A DNA stretch of 64,000 bases from Gynurincola endophyticus (GTDB taxonomy: Bacteria > Bacteroidota > Bacteroidia > Chitinophagales > Chitinophagaceae), in assembly GCF_003991195.1 (NCBI RefSeq), contig NZ_RCWL01000001.1:558001-622000 (forward strand), written 5' to 3'. A model generated the notes under the pieces. It worked only from the letters and a program-made list of their open reading frames with translations. It was not told where the DNA came from and searched no databases. Within the stretch, counting starts at the first letter, position 1; each line of letters begins with the position of its first letter. The translations under genes were made by a program, and so were the position numbers. Of this stretch, positions 53,929 through 63,626 are shown piece after piece.

Positions 53929-53945
53929 CCCCCTAAACATTATTC

Positions 53946-56444
53946 ATGATAAAGAAATTATTTTTCGTTTTTGTATTTGCTTTACCGGCTGTTACCTGTT
54001 TTTCTCAGGTATATAAGGATAAAAATGTTGATGGGGAAACGCGTGCGCGTGATCTGTTGTCTAAAATGACATTGGAAGAAAAAATTGATTACATCGCAGG
54101 GTATAATCAATTTTATATCCGTGGCATAGAGCGTTTGGGATTACCTGAAATCAAACTTACTGATGGCCCGGTAGGCACACACAAAGATGGTAAAGCGGTA
54201 GCTTATCCTGCAAGTGTGTTATCTGCTGCTACCTGGGATACCAGTCTTGTTTATGAACTGGGTAAACAATTAGGACGAGATTCAAGAGCAAGAAGTGTAC
54301 ATGTGCTGCTGGCTCCCGGCGTAAATATTATCAGAAGCCCTTTGGGTGGAAGAAATTTTGAATACTTTACCGAAGACCCTTTCCTGAATTCCAGAATTAC
54401 AGTAGCCTACGTAAAAGGTTTGCAGGATCAGAAGGTGGTGGCAACGGTAAAACACTACGCTGCCAATAATCAGGAGTGGGACAGAAATAATGTGAGCAGT
54501 GATATTGACGAAAGAACCCTTCACGAAATTTATCTTCCTGCCTATAAAGCTGCAATACAAGAAGCCGGGGCCGGATCGGTGATGAATAGTTATAATCCGA
54601 TTAACGGTGAACATGCTACTCAGAACAATTATTTGAACAATGTAGTGCTGAAACAGCAATGGAAATTTGATGGTTTCCTGATGAGCGATTGGTCTTCAAC
54701 ATATGATGCCGTTGCAGCAGCTAATGGCGGACTAGATCTTGAAATGCCTACTCCTAAACACATGAACCGAAAAAACCTGATACCTGCTATTGAGTCAGGA
54801 TTAGTGAAAGAATCGGTGATAGATGATAAAGTTCTCAGAATACTGCGAATCATTTTCAGATTCGGATTTTTTGATAATCCACAATACGATAGTTCAGTTC
54901 CGCTCGATAATCCTCAGGGAGCAAAAGCAGCGTTGGAACTGGCGCGTGCCGGTATCGTACTGTTGAAAAATGAGAAAAATCTGTTACCATTAGATCAGAC
55001 GAAAATTAAATCCATCGCTGTAATCGGGCCGAATGCGAATAATTATATTTCAGGAGGAGGTAGTTCGTATACATTCCCTTTTAGTTCAGTGTCTGTTTTG
55101 CAGGGAATTAAAGATCATAGCAGCAATGTTCAGGTAAATTATGCTCCCGGAGTTCCGACACTGAATGAAACTGTTTTTAACGCTGTTTTTTATACGGAAA
55201 AAGGGAGTAATGTAAAAGGGTTGAAAGCATCTTATTTTCCCAATACCCAGTTGAGAGGTAATCCTGAAATAGAAAAGATTGACAGTATTGTTTATATAGG
55301 AAACGGTTGGCATATAGCTGCAGAGAATAAAGGTATTCCCTATGATCACTGTTCTATGCGATGGACAGGTGTGATCCGTCCTGAGAAAACAACAAATTAC
55401 CGGTTTATTGTAAAAGGTTTCGATGGTTTCCGTCTCAAAGTTGATACAGCTATGGTCATTAATGAGTGGCGTAATCAGGGAATTACTACCCGTGAAGTGG
55501 TACTTCCTCTGAAAGCCGGAGTAGAATATCCGGTAACATTGGAGTACTTCGCAGGAGCACATCCTGTTGATATTGCTTTCGGATGGAGAGAAGATAAGTT
55601 ATTATTTGATGAAGCGATCAATATTGCTAAAAACGCGGATGTGGCTATCGTGAATATCGGCTTCAATGAAAGTAGTGAAAGAGAAAGTAACGACAGGCCT
55701 TTTGAACTGCCCGAATATCAGGATAGCCTCATACAATGCATCGTAAAAGCAAATCCCAACACTATTGTACTGTTAAACGCAGGAGGAAATGTTGATATGA
55801 CTCCATGGTTGAATCAGATACCTGCTTTGATGCATATCTGGTATTCAGGGCAGGAAGGCGGAACTGCTGTGGCGGATCTGATTTTCGGAAAAGTAACGCC
55901 GTCCGGTAAGTTACCAGTTTCCTTTGAAAGAAAATGGGAAGATAATCCCGCTTATCCCTACTACTATGATTCTGCAGGTAGCAAACGTGTAGCGTACAAA
56001 GAAGGCTTGTTCATGGGCTACAGATATTATGATACGAGTAGCGTTAAACCTCAGTTCCCATTTGGGTTCGGACTTTCCTATACAACATTCAGCTATAGTA
56101 AATTAAAAGTGAAAAATATCGGCACTGCCGGAAAGCCACTTTATGAAATGCGTTTTACAATAAAAAATACAGGTAACTATGATGCTCATGAAGTGGCTCA
56201 GTTATATGTAAAGCCTTTGAATGCTCAAGTGGTAAGACCTGTTAAAGAGCTTAAAAAGTTCGCCAAAGTATTTATTCAAAAAGGTCAACAGAAGGAAGTT
56301 GTATTCACGCTTGATGCTGATGCCTTTAAATATTACAAAATCGAGTTAAAGGATTTTGATTTTGATGCCGGAGCGTATGAAATTCTTATCGGCACTTCTT
56401 CTCAGGATATCCGGTTGAAGAAAAATATTAAAGTAAAAAAATAG
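53946..56444 (+). CDS. GH3 glycoside hydrolase with PA14 insertion
   Basis: The 832-residue protein has a signal peptide (MIKKLFFVFVFALPAVTCFSQ). The (beta/alpha)8 domain (about 30-310) contains KLTDGPVG, VATVKHYAANNQEWDRN and the nucleophile D248 in FLMSDWSSTYD. In the second domain, a PA14-type insertion (about 420-555, LKASYFPN... to ...DIAFGWRE) interrupts the alpha/beta sandwich, and a FnIII-like domain ends the chain. It is probably an exo-beta-glucosidase or xylosidase that acts on released oligosaccharides in the periplasm; sugar specificity is not readable. Confidence 0.92.
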   Translation: MIKKLFFVFVFALPAVTCFSQVYKDKNVDGETRARDLLSKMTLEEKIDYIAGYNQFYIRGIERLGLPEIKLTDGPVGTHKDGKAVAYPASVLSAATWDTSLVYELGKQLGRDSRARSVHVLLAPGVNIIRSPLGGRNFEYFTEDPFLNSRITVAYVKGLQDQKVVATVKHYAANNQEWDRNNVSSDIDERTLHEIYLPAYKAAIQEAGAGSVMNSYNPINGEHATQNNYLNNVVLKQQWKFDGFLMSDWSSTYDAVAAANGGLDLEMPTPKHMNRKNLIPAIESGLVKESVIDDKVLRILRIIFRFGFFDNPQYDSSVPLDNPQGAKAALELARAGIVLLKNEKNLLPLDQTKIKSIAVIGPNANNYISGGGSSYTFPFSSVSVLQGIKDHSSNVQVNYAPGVPTLNETVFNAVFYTEKGSNVKGLKASYFPNTQLRGNPEIEKIDSIVYIGNGWHIAAENKGIPYDHCSMRWTGVIRPEKTTNYRFIVKGFDGFRLKVDTAMVINEWRNQGITTREVVLPLKAGVEYPVTLEYFAGAHPVDIAFGWREDKLLFDEAINIAKNADVAIVNIGFNESSERESNDRPFELPEYQDSLIQCIVKANPNTIVLLNAGGNVDMTPWLNQIPALMHIWYSGQEGGTAVADLIFGKVTPSGKLPVSFERKWEDNPAYPYYYDSAGSKRVAYKEGLFMGYRYYDTSSVKPQFPFGFGLSYTTFSYSKLKVKNIGTAGKPLYEMRFTIKNTGNYDAHEVAQLYVKPLNAQVVRPVKELKKFAKVFIQKGQQKEVVFTLDADAFKYYKIELKDFDFDAGAYEILIGTSSQDIRLKKNIKVKK

Positions 56445-56450
56445 CTTTAT

Positions 56451-59273
56451 ATGAGGTTGATTACTTTATTGATATTGATATTGTCATACGCTGACATGTA
56501 CTCACAGGTTAAATTGTCTGATGATCGTAAGAACATTCAGATTAACCGTAATGGAAAATCTTACACATTTTCTCTTGAGTTTTTGATATTGTATAATAGT
56601 GAAAATCCTCATATTGCATTGAAACCTTCCGGCTTAAAAAAGGTGTCTTACAATATACCTACCTGGAAAGTCAAAGATTCATTACTGGCAGACTATGAAC
56701 AGGCTGATGTGAAGGCTTCTGTTGCAGGGGATGGCTTTGATGATAAAATATTGCGCAGTAAAGTTGAATTAAGAACTGTAAGTATTTATAATTCAGGAAG
56801 CCAGACTTTCATCACTCCTGAAACTGTGAATGTTGCTGAGGATAGTGTGGAAGTTTTATATTCCGGAAATGACGGTTTTACCTTTAAAGCGGTGATATCT
56901 TTTAAAACTGATTACTATCCTCGTATCACTTTTTACCTCAATACACTTGTAAAGGGATATTATAGTATTGGTTATATAGGTGCTCCTGCTATTGCTGTTG
57001 ATGAGTTTGAAGAGAGCTGGCAACCTTTGATCTGGACCGAAAAAAGAATTCCTGAAAAACCATATCTCACACCATCTTACATGGCAACATTACCTGCCAC
57101 TTTAGTAAATGATGGATACAATACAATTGGTGTATTGGCAGCTCCGGAACATCTGCCATTTCAACCCCTGCCGCTAATGGATAATAGCCAGTTTGGTGTA
57201 TTACTGTTAAATCCGTCTGGAAAACTTCAACCGCAGATTTTTGCACCCATGATGGGAGGATACAACTCTTTCATGGATAAAGGAGAACAGTTCGTTTTTT
57301 CATATAACATGATTGTTGAACCGGAGAGTTTAACCGGAACTTATGAAAAAATTGCAAAGAATATATTCGGTTTTAGTAACTACCGTAAAAATTCAATTGC
57401 ATCAATGAATACTGTTTTGGATAATATAGTTAATTATTCAAAAACTTCTTACGCATGGTTTGTTGACAGTCTGAAAGGGTTTGCTTATTCGACCGATGTT
57501 CCAGGAGCTGTTAAAAATGTATCAAGTTTAAATCCTTTAGAGCTGGCTATTGTACGTGACGATCAGGAAATGTTTGAAAAAAGAGCTTATCCTTTAATGG
57601 AATTTATGTTGTCAAGAGAAAAGTTTTTATTTAGTCTTGATAGTAATCAGAAAATACAATCCCCTTCAAGAAAGCTCAGAGGGCCGATTGCTCCTTTATC
57701 AGAGTTAGCTGCCCTGTATAATATTTTTGGTAAACAGAATGCCTTTTACAAAGAACTGGCACAGAAAGAATTTAAAAATACCAGAGTAAGAAATCTGGAT
57801 GATAATGAAAAAGGTTATAACTGGATCAATGCAATGTTTTTATACAGAATGACGAATGATACCAATTATCTTTCATTGAGTAAGAAGCTGGCAGATAAAT
57901 ACCTCGAAACACGTGTTTTAAAGCGCGCTCAGAAGTTTGGAGATGATCCATTGTATGGATCCCATTTCTTTTGGCCAACCTTTACCAATCATTGGGCTGA
58001 ATTACTTGAACTTTATGAAATAACCGGCGAAACCCAATATCTCGATGCTGCCCGGGATGGAGCACGTCATTATGCATTGTTTACATGGATGGTTCCTGCT
58101 ATACCAGACAGTATGGTTACTGTCAATAAAGACGGCAAAGCGCCAATGTACTGGTATCTAAAACAAAAAGGCCATGAACAAATGTATTATCCCGAAGAAA
58201 AAGTACCGGCATGGAGACTCTCTGAAATCGGTTTAACGGCTGAGTCTTCCGGAACATCTACCGGACACCGAGGTATTTTTATGGCAAATTTTTCTCCCTG
58301 GATGTTAAGAGTAGGCTTTTACGCGAAGGATAGTTTTCTTATTCATCTGGCTAAAGCAGCACTGGTTGGACGGTATACTACTTTTCCTGGTTATCACATC
58401 AATACAGAACGTACCACCGCCTATGAAAAGGAAGATTTTCCTTTAAGAGAACATACCAGGCAAAGTGTGAATTCATTTCACTATAACCATATTCTTCCTA
58501 TGGCGTCTATGTTGCTGGATTATATAGTTTCGGATGTTTTTGTAAAAAGTAACGGCAGTATCAGTTTTCCAAATGAATATATTGAAGGATATGCCTATTT
58601 GCAGAACAAGTTTTACGGAGCATCAAAAGGAAGTTTTTACGGAAGAGAAAATGTACAATTATGGATGCCCGAAAGATTGCTTTCAATTGATAACATAGAG
58701 TTGAATTATTTGTCAGCAAGGTCATCAGATACTTTATATATAGCCCTTTCAAATCAATCGACAGAAAAAGTAATGTCTTCAGTAAAAATTAATACCGAAT
58801 GGGTAAAGGCAGGTGAAAATACCCATGTTAAATTATTAAATGCTGCCGGCAAGGCTAAATGGCAAGGTAACGGCGTTATTTCTGTAGAAGTTCCTGCAAA
58901 CGGGTTAACGGCTATTGCTATTTCGCCTGTTAAAATACTGTCGCCTTTTCAACAAAAAATTTTATCAGTAAAACAAGATACAAGTAAAGATTTTACTGAG
59001 ATAAAAGAAGGCAATACGAAAGCATTCCTCTTTAAGCTGGGCGAATTGGGAAGGAGATTGTTTGTATATCTGGAAGACGACGATAATCAATGGCGTGAAG
59101 TAAAGTTATGCTATAAATATCAAAATGGTGAAGAAAAATCAATAGTGAAAAAGGAATATCCATTCGAGTTTACAGTGGATATAAACAATCATCTCCTGGT
59201 TAGTTTTTCATTAGAACTAAAAGATAAAGAAGGAAAAAAAGTGCAAACCAACACATATTTTTTGGGACAATAA
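56451..59273 (+). CDS. Secreted alpha-toroid enzyme C, paralogue of enzyme B
   Basis: The 940-residue protein has a signal peptide (MRLITLLILILSYADMYSQ). A beta-rich N-terminal part extends to about 330 and an (alpha/alpha) toroid to about 710 (LAALYNIFGKQNAFYKEL, WINAMFLYRMTNDTNYLSLSKKLADKYL, HWAELLELYEITGETQYLDAARDGARHY), with C-terminal beta domains. FSPWMLRVGFYAKDSFL, YNHILPM around H680 and NYLSARSSDTLYIAL correspond closely to segments of enzymes A and B. It lacks the CBM-like N-terminal domain of B. It starts 6 bases after the GH3 stop. Probable glycan-cleaving enzyme of an unrecognised family. Confidence 0.6.
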   Translation: MRLITLLILILSYADMYSQVKLSDDRKNIQINRNGKSYTFSLEFLILYNSENPHIALKPSGLKKVSYNIPTWKVKDSLLADYEQADVKASVAGDGFDDKILRSKVELRTVSIYNSGSQTFITPETVNVAEDSVEVLYSGNDGFTFKAVISFKTDYYPRITFYLNTLVKGYYSIGYIGAPAIAVDEFEESWQPLIWTEKRIPEKPYLTPSYMATLPATLVNDGYNTIGVLAAPEHLPFQPLPLMDNSQFGVLLLNPSGKLQPQIFAPMMGGYNSFMDKGEQFVFSYNMIVEPESLTGTYEKIAKNIFGFSNYRKNSIASMNTVLDNIVNYSKTSYAWFVDSLKGFAYSTDVPGAVKNVSSLNPLELAIVRDDQEMFEKRAYPLMEFMLSREKFLFSLDSNQKIQSPSRKLRGPIAPLSELAALYNIFGKQNAFYKELAQKEFKNTRVRNLDDNEKGYNWINAMFLYRMTNDTNYLSLSKKLADKYLETRVLKRAQKFGDDPLYGSHFFWPTFTNHWAELLELYEITGETQYLDAARDGARHYALFTWMVPAIPDSMVTVNKDGKAPMYWYLKQKGHEQMYYPEEKVPAWRLSEIGLTAESSGTSTGHRGIFMANFSPWMLRVGFYAKDSFLIHLAKAALVGRYTTFPGYHINTERTTAYEKEDFPLREHTRQSVNSFHYNHILPMASMLLDYIVSDVFVKSNGSISFPNEYIEGYAYLQNKFYGASKGSFYGRENVQLWMPERLLSIDNIELNYLSARSSDTLYIALSNQSTEKVMSSVKINTEWVKAGENTHVKLLNAAGKAKWQGNGVISVEVPANGLTAIAISPVKILSPFQQKILSVKQDTSKDFTEIKEGNTKAFLFKLGELGRRLFVYLEDDDNQWREVKLCYKYQNGEEKSIVKKEYPFEFTVDINNHLLVSFSLELKDKEGKKVQTNTYFLGQ

Positions 59274-59300
59274 AAAGAATATTAATAAAAAGTAATCATA

Positions 59301-61580
59301 ATGATAATTAGTGGGCATGTTGCTGAAAGAAGCTTAAAAAAAGAACATCTGCAATCTGATTTAGTAATAGTCGGAGGCGGAATGTCTGGTGTGTGTACGG
59401 CAATTACTGCTGCGAGGCAGGGTATTCAGGTAATACTTGTACAGGATCGTCCTGTTTTAGGAGGTAATGCTTCCAGCGAAGTCAGACTCTGGATATTAGG
59501 TGCTACCGCACATATGGGAAATAATAACCGGTGGAGCAGAGAAGGTGGCGTAATAGATGAAATACTCGTAGAAAATACTTATCGTAATCCGGAAGGTAAT
59601 CCTGTTATACTGGATATGATTTTACTGGAGAAAGTTTCAGCTGAAAAGAATATTACTTTATTATTAAATACGGCTGTGTATGAAGTAACTAAGAAAGTTG
59701 AAGATACTATTGAATATGTTACTGCATTCTGTAGTCAGAATTCTATTCAGTATCAACTGGAGGCTCCATTGTATTGCGATGCTTCCGGTGATGGCATTGT
59801 AGGTTTTCTTTCCGGTGCTGCGTTTAGAATGGGAGCGGAAGACAAAGAAGAGTTCGGAGAGCTAATGGCTCCTGATGCAGGTTATGGAGAGCTATTAGGA
59901 CATTCGTTATATTTCTATACTAAAGATACAGGTAAACCTGTTCGTTTTACACCACCTGCTTTTGCACTGGATGTTACGAAGGAAGTTCCACGCTTTAAAA
60001 GCTTTAATGCGAAGGAGCATGGTTGTAAATTGTGGTGGGTTGAATATGGAGGAAGATTAGATACTGTACATGATACGGAAAAAATTAAATGGGAATTATG
60101 GAAAGTCATTTATGGTGTATGGGATTATATTAAAAATTCAGGAAAATTTCCGGAAGCAGATACGCTGACACTTGAATGGGTGGGAACAATTCCGGGAAAA
60201 AGAGAAAGCAGAAGATTCGAAGGTGACTATATGTTAACGCAGGCTGACATTATAGAACAGCGTTTGCATGAAGATGCCGTTGCATTCGGTGGATGGGCAA
60301 TCGACCTGCATCCCGCAGATGGTGTTTTCAGTGAACGACAACCCTGTAACCAATGGCATAGTACCGGACTTTTCCAGATTCCCTATCGTAGTTTATACAG
60401 CAGAAATATAAAAAATCTATTTCTCACCGGACGAATTATCAGTGTTTCGCATGTAGCATTCGGAGCAACACGTGTGATGGCCACAAGTGCTTACGTTGGA
60501 CAGTCAGTAGCTATGGCAGCGGTTGTTTGTCGTAAGTACAATCTAATGCCGGCTGCTTTACTTAAAAATGCGCACATGAGGGAGCTTCAGATTGAGTTGG
60601 TGAAAACAGGGCATTATATACCTGGTATTGGTTTGAAGGATGAAAAAGATTTATCTGCGAAAGCAGCCGTAAAAGCTTCTTCTTCTCTGGAATTTAAGGG
60701 CTTTAGTCGTAAAGACCTTATATGGAAAAATCTGTCTATATCAGCCGCGCAGATTGTACCGTTTCATAAAGGAAAAATACCGGTAATTAATACGTTAATA
60801 AAAACAGGTGATCAAACAACGCTCATTGCGGAGCTTCGTGCCAGCCATAAAAAAGGAAATTTTACTCCTGAACAGATTCTTTCATCTAAAGCTATCAGAC
60901 TCACTCCTGGTGAACACGAACTGAATATAGATTTTGATATTTCGCTTGAAGAAGACCAATACCTTTTTGTTACCTTCCTTAAAAATGAGACTGTTGAATT
61001 GGCTTATTCAAGGCAAATGGTATCAGGGCTTGTATCTGTATTTAATGGAGTGAATAAAGCAGTTTCTAATAACGGTAAGCAGGTAGCCCCAGAAAACTCA
61101 GGGGTGGAAACTTTTGAATTCTGGTGCCCGCAAAGAAGACCTGAAGGGCATAATATCGCCATCAGTTTTTCAGAACCTGTTTGTTTCTTTAATGCAGACA
61201 ACATACAGAATGGATTTGATCGTCCGGATGTATTACCAAATGTATGGGTAGCAGATCCTGATGATCAGCAACCTGCACTGTCCATCAGTTGGAAAGAAGA
61301 ACAACTGGTACAGCAAATTCAGCTTTCGTTTGATACGGATTTTAATCATCCGATGGAATCGGTATTGATGACACATCCCGAAGCAGTAATGCCTTTTTGC
61401 ATACGTTCATTCAGCATACTCGATGAACAGGATAATGTACTATACCAGTTGAAGGATAACTATCAGACAAGATGTGAAATCAGCTTATCAGCTCCTGTTA
61501 AAACAAAATCAATTAAAATTCGGGTAGACCATCCTTCAGTAAATGTTCCTGCCGCAATTTTCTCAGTAAGAATTTATTAA
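59301..61580 (+). CDS. FAD-dependent oxidoreductase
   Basis: The 759-residue protein lacks a signal peptide and should be cytoplasmic. The N-terminal dinucleotide-binding motif is VIVGGGMSGVCTAITAAR (G25 to G30 loop), followed by VLGGNASSEVRLW, typical of the FAD_oxidored (PF12831) group found in plant-glycan loci. The FAD domain extends to about 415 (NLFLTGRIISVSHVAFGATRVMAT). The C-terminal 300 residues are beta-rich and may be an accessory binding domain. It probably oxidises an imported sugar or sugar acid. It lies between enzyme C and the symporter gene with short gaps. Confidence 0.82.
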   Translation: MIISGHVAERSLKKEHLQSDLVIVGGGMSGVCTAITAARQGIQVILVQDRPVLGGNASSEVRLWILGATAHMGNNNRWSREGGVIDEILVENTYRNPEGNPVILDMILLEKVSAEKNITLLLNTAVYEVTKKVEDTIEYVTAFCSQNSIQYQLEAPLYCDASGDGIVGFLSGAAFRMGAEDKEEFGELMAPDAGYGELLGHSLYFYTKDTGKPVRFTPPAFALDVTKEVPRFKSFNAKEHGCKLWWVEYGGRLDTVHDTEKIKWELWKVIYGVWDYIKNSGKFPEADTLTLEWVGTIPGKRESRRFEGDYMLTQADIIEQRLHEDAVAFGGWAIDLHPADGVFSERQPCNQWHSTGLFQIPYRSLYSRNIKNLFLTGRIISVSHVAFGATRVMATSAYVGQSVAMAAVVCRKYNLMPAALLKNAHMRELQIELVKTGHYIPGIGLKDEKDLSAKAAVKASSSLEFKGFSRKDLIWKNLSISAAQIVPFHKGKIPVINTLIKTGDQTTLIAELRASHKKGNFTPEQILSSKAIRLTPGEHELNIDFDISLEEDQYLFVTFLKNETVELAYSRQMVSGLVSVFNGVNKAVSNNGKQVAPENSGVETFEFWCPQRRPEGHNIAISFSEPVCFFNADNIQNGFDRPDVLPNVWVADPDDQQPALSISWKEEQLVQQIQLSFDTDFNHPMESVLMTHPEAVMPFCIRSFSILDEQDNVLYQLKDNYQTRCEISLSAPVKTKSIKIRVDHPSVNVPAAIFSVRIY

Positions 61581-61592
61581 ATTTATTCTATT

Positions 61593-63260
61593 ATGACAGA
61601 TACTATTGTAGTTTTTGTTTTTTCTGTTTTCATTTTGCTGGTGGGGATTAGTTTTTCAAAAACAGGAAGAAACCTCAAGTCTTTTTTTGCAGGAGGTGAG
61701 GCCGTACCATGGTTTATTGGCGGACTTTCACTGTTCATGAGTTTCTTTTCTGCAGGTACTTTTGTGGCCTGGGGAGCCATTGCTTATCAGCATGGATGGG
61801 TATCTGTTACTATACAATGGACAATGTGTATAGGAGCGCTGATTACTGCCCTGTACCTGGCTCCTAAATGGAAAGCTACCGGTAATCTAACTGCTGCTGA
61901 ATTTATAAAAGCACGATTGGGAAGCAGTGTTCAGAAAAGTTATATCTACATATTCACAATAGTATCTTTATTTATAAAAGGATCTGTTTTATATTCTGTT
62001 TCAAAGCTGGTTTCTGCATCACTCGATTACCCTTTAATGCCGGTTACTATTATTTTAGGAATACTCATGATTTCCTATACTGCTGTTGGAGGACTCTGGG
62101 CTGTGATGGTAACAGATATTCTTCAGTTTGTAGTGCTTACCGCTGCGGTGCTTATTATCTTACCGCTTGTATTTGGAGAAGTGGGAGGAATACAAGGTTT
62201 TGTAGAAAAAGTTCCGGATGGTTTTTTTAATCTCGTCAATGGTGAATATACATGGGGATTTATTCTTGCTTTCGCAATTTATCATATTTTTTATATAGGC
62301 GGTAACTGGACATTTGTACAACGTTATACCAGTGTAGATACTTCCAAAAGTGCTTCTAAAGTTGCCTACTTGTTTGCCGGGTTATACATATTGAGCCCTA
62401 TTTTATGGATGTTGCCACCAATGGTATATAAAGTGATGAATCCGGATCTTGCTGGAATTGATGCTGAAAATGCATATATAATGGTTTGTAAACAGGTACT
62501 TCCGGCAGGGCTTCTCGGACTTATGCTGACTGGTATGTACTTTTCAACTTCAGCCTCCGCCAATACGGCCTTGAATGTTGTTTCAGCTGTCTTTACGAAT
62601 GATATTTATAAAGGTTCTGTAAATCCCGGGGCAAGCGATAAAAAACTCATGTTTGTTGCGCGTGCGTCCTCCTGGTTTTTTGGCATTTTTATGATTCTGA
62701 TTGCGCTGGGAGTTCCTTACATCGGTGGCGTTGTAGAATTTACACTGAGTGTAGGAGCTATTACAGGCGGTCCATTGTTATTACCCCCGATATGGGCGCT
62801 GTTTTCAAAACGCCTTACAGGAAAAGCTACAATATATATAACGTTGGTTTCATTATCAGTTAATATTTTGTTCAAAATGATAATTCCATTTATCAATGGA
62901 TATAAATTATCACGTGCCAATGAAATGCTGATAGGTGTATTATTACCTGCCATTCTTTTAGTGATTTATGAAATTTTCTTTAATAAAAATGTAAAAGAAT
63001 CTTCTGACTATAAACAATACCTGATTTATAAAGCAGCTAAAAAAGATGCCGCAAGCAATATTGATGAAGAAGAAATGGCGCAAATAAAAAGACAAAATAT
63101 ATTCGGCCTTAAGATGATTGCGTTTTCTTTATTTTTTATGTCGATATTATTATTGGTGTTGGCATTTATTACAACAAAAGCAACTGGCATGGTTGTAGGA
63201 ATAGCAGTTACTATTATGATCGGGTCTGTAATTCCGTGGAAAGCGTCACGTAAGAAATAA
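61593..63260 (+). CDS. Sodium:solute symporter (SSS family)
   Basis: The 555-residue inner-membrane protein has about 13-14 hydrophobic helices and the SSS-type landmarks: FAGGEAVPWFIGGLSLFMSFFSAGTFV near the N terminus, SYTAVGGLWAVMVTDILQFVVL, and GNWTFVQRYTSV. It probably imports the monosaccharide or uronate released by the locus. It starts 12 bases after the oxidoreductase stop and is followed by a terminator, so it is the last gene of the PUL operon. Confidence 0.92.
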   Translation: MTDTIVVFVFSVFILLVGISFSKTGRNLKSFFAGGEAVPWFIGGLSLFMSFFSAGTFVAWGAIAYQHGWVSVTIQWTMCIGALITALYLAPKWKATGNLTAAEFIKARLGSSVQKSYIYIFTIVSLFIKGSVLYSVSKLVSASLDYPLMPVTIILGILMISYTAVGGLWAVMVTDILQFVVLTAAVLIILPLVFGEVGGIQGFVEKVPDGFFNLVNGEYTWGFILAFAIYHIFYIGGNWTFVQRYTSVDTSKSASKVAYLFAGLYILSPILWMLPPMVYKVMNPDLAGIDAENAYIMVCKQVLPAGLLGLMLTGMYFSTSASANTALNVVSAVFTNDIYKGSVNPGASDKKLMFVARASSWFFGIFMILIALGVPYIGGVVEFTLSVGAITGGPLLLPPIWALFSKRLTGKATIYITLVSLSVNILFKMIIPFINGYKLSRANEMLIGVLLPAILLVIYEIFFNKNVKESSDYKQYLIYKAAKKDAASNIDEEEMAQIKRQNIFGLKMIAFSLFFMSILLLVLAFITTKATGMVVGIAVTIMIGSVIPWKASRKK

Positions 63261-63280
63261 TTTTCAATTTAATTCATTCT

Positions 63281-63316
63281 AAAAGCTGTATCTGTAAAAC
63301 AGATATGGCTTTTTTA
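63281..63316 (+). terminator. Terminator of the PUL operon
   Basis: AAAAGC..TATCTGT pairs with ACAGATA..GCTTTT (two internal mismatches) over AAA, then a T tract. It lies 20 bases past the symporter stop. Confidence 0.75.
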
Positions 63317-63460
63317 TTTTTTTAAAACTAATTATTGCTGATCATTACATTGTCTGCTGAATTTTCTCATAAGAATTTAATTCGATGGTGCATATGTTTA
63401 AACTTTGCAATAGTTGTTTTCTGTAATAAATGACCTACATATTGTAAGGGTTTATTCTTT

Positions 63461-63490
63461 TTTGTTGAACGAGTGTTCTATTTATCTTTA
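63461..63490 (+). promoter_or_regulatory. Possible promoter of the second SusC-like gene
   Basis: TTTG (63461-63464) and TATCTTTA (63483-63490, one mismatch) are 18 bases apart. The leader would be about 130 bases. The rest of the 310-base interval before the gene shows nothing else clear. Confidence 0.35.
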
Positions 63491-63626
63491 ATAATTATAC
63501 CCATAAGTTAACTGTTAATTCTGATTGTTAACATAAAAGTGTTTTTTCCATAACAGAGACATAACTGTGCATTTTATCTTTTTTGAAGCAAGATATCGAA
63601 CCTTTGCGGTCAAAATTATCTCTGCT

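Noticed and set aside
55086-55562. A 158-codon open frame opposite the GH3 gene
   Set aside because: It is antisense to the PA14 region of a clear GH3 protein, with no signal or domain of its own.
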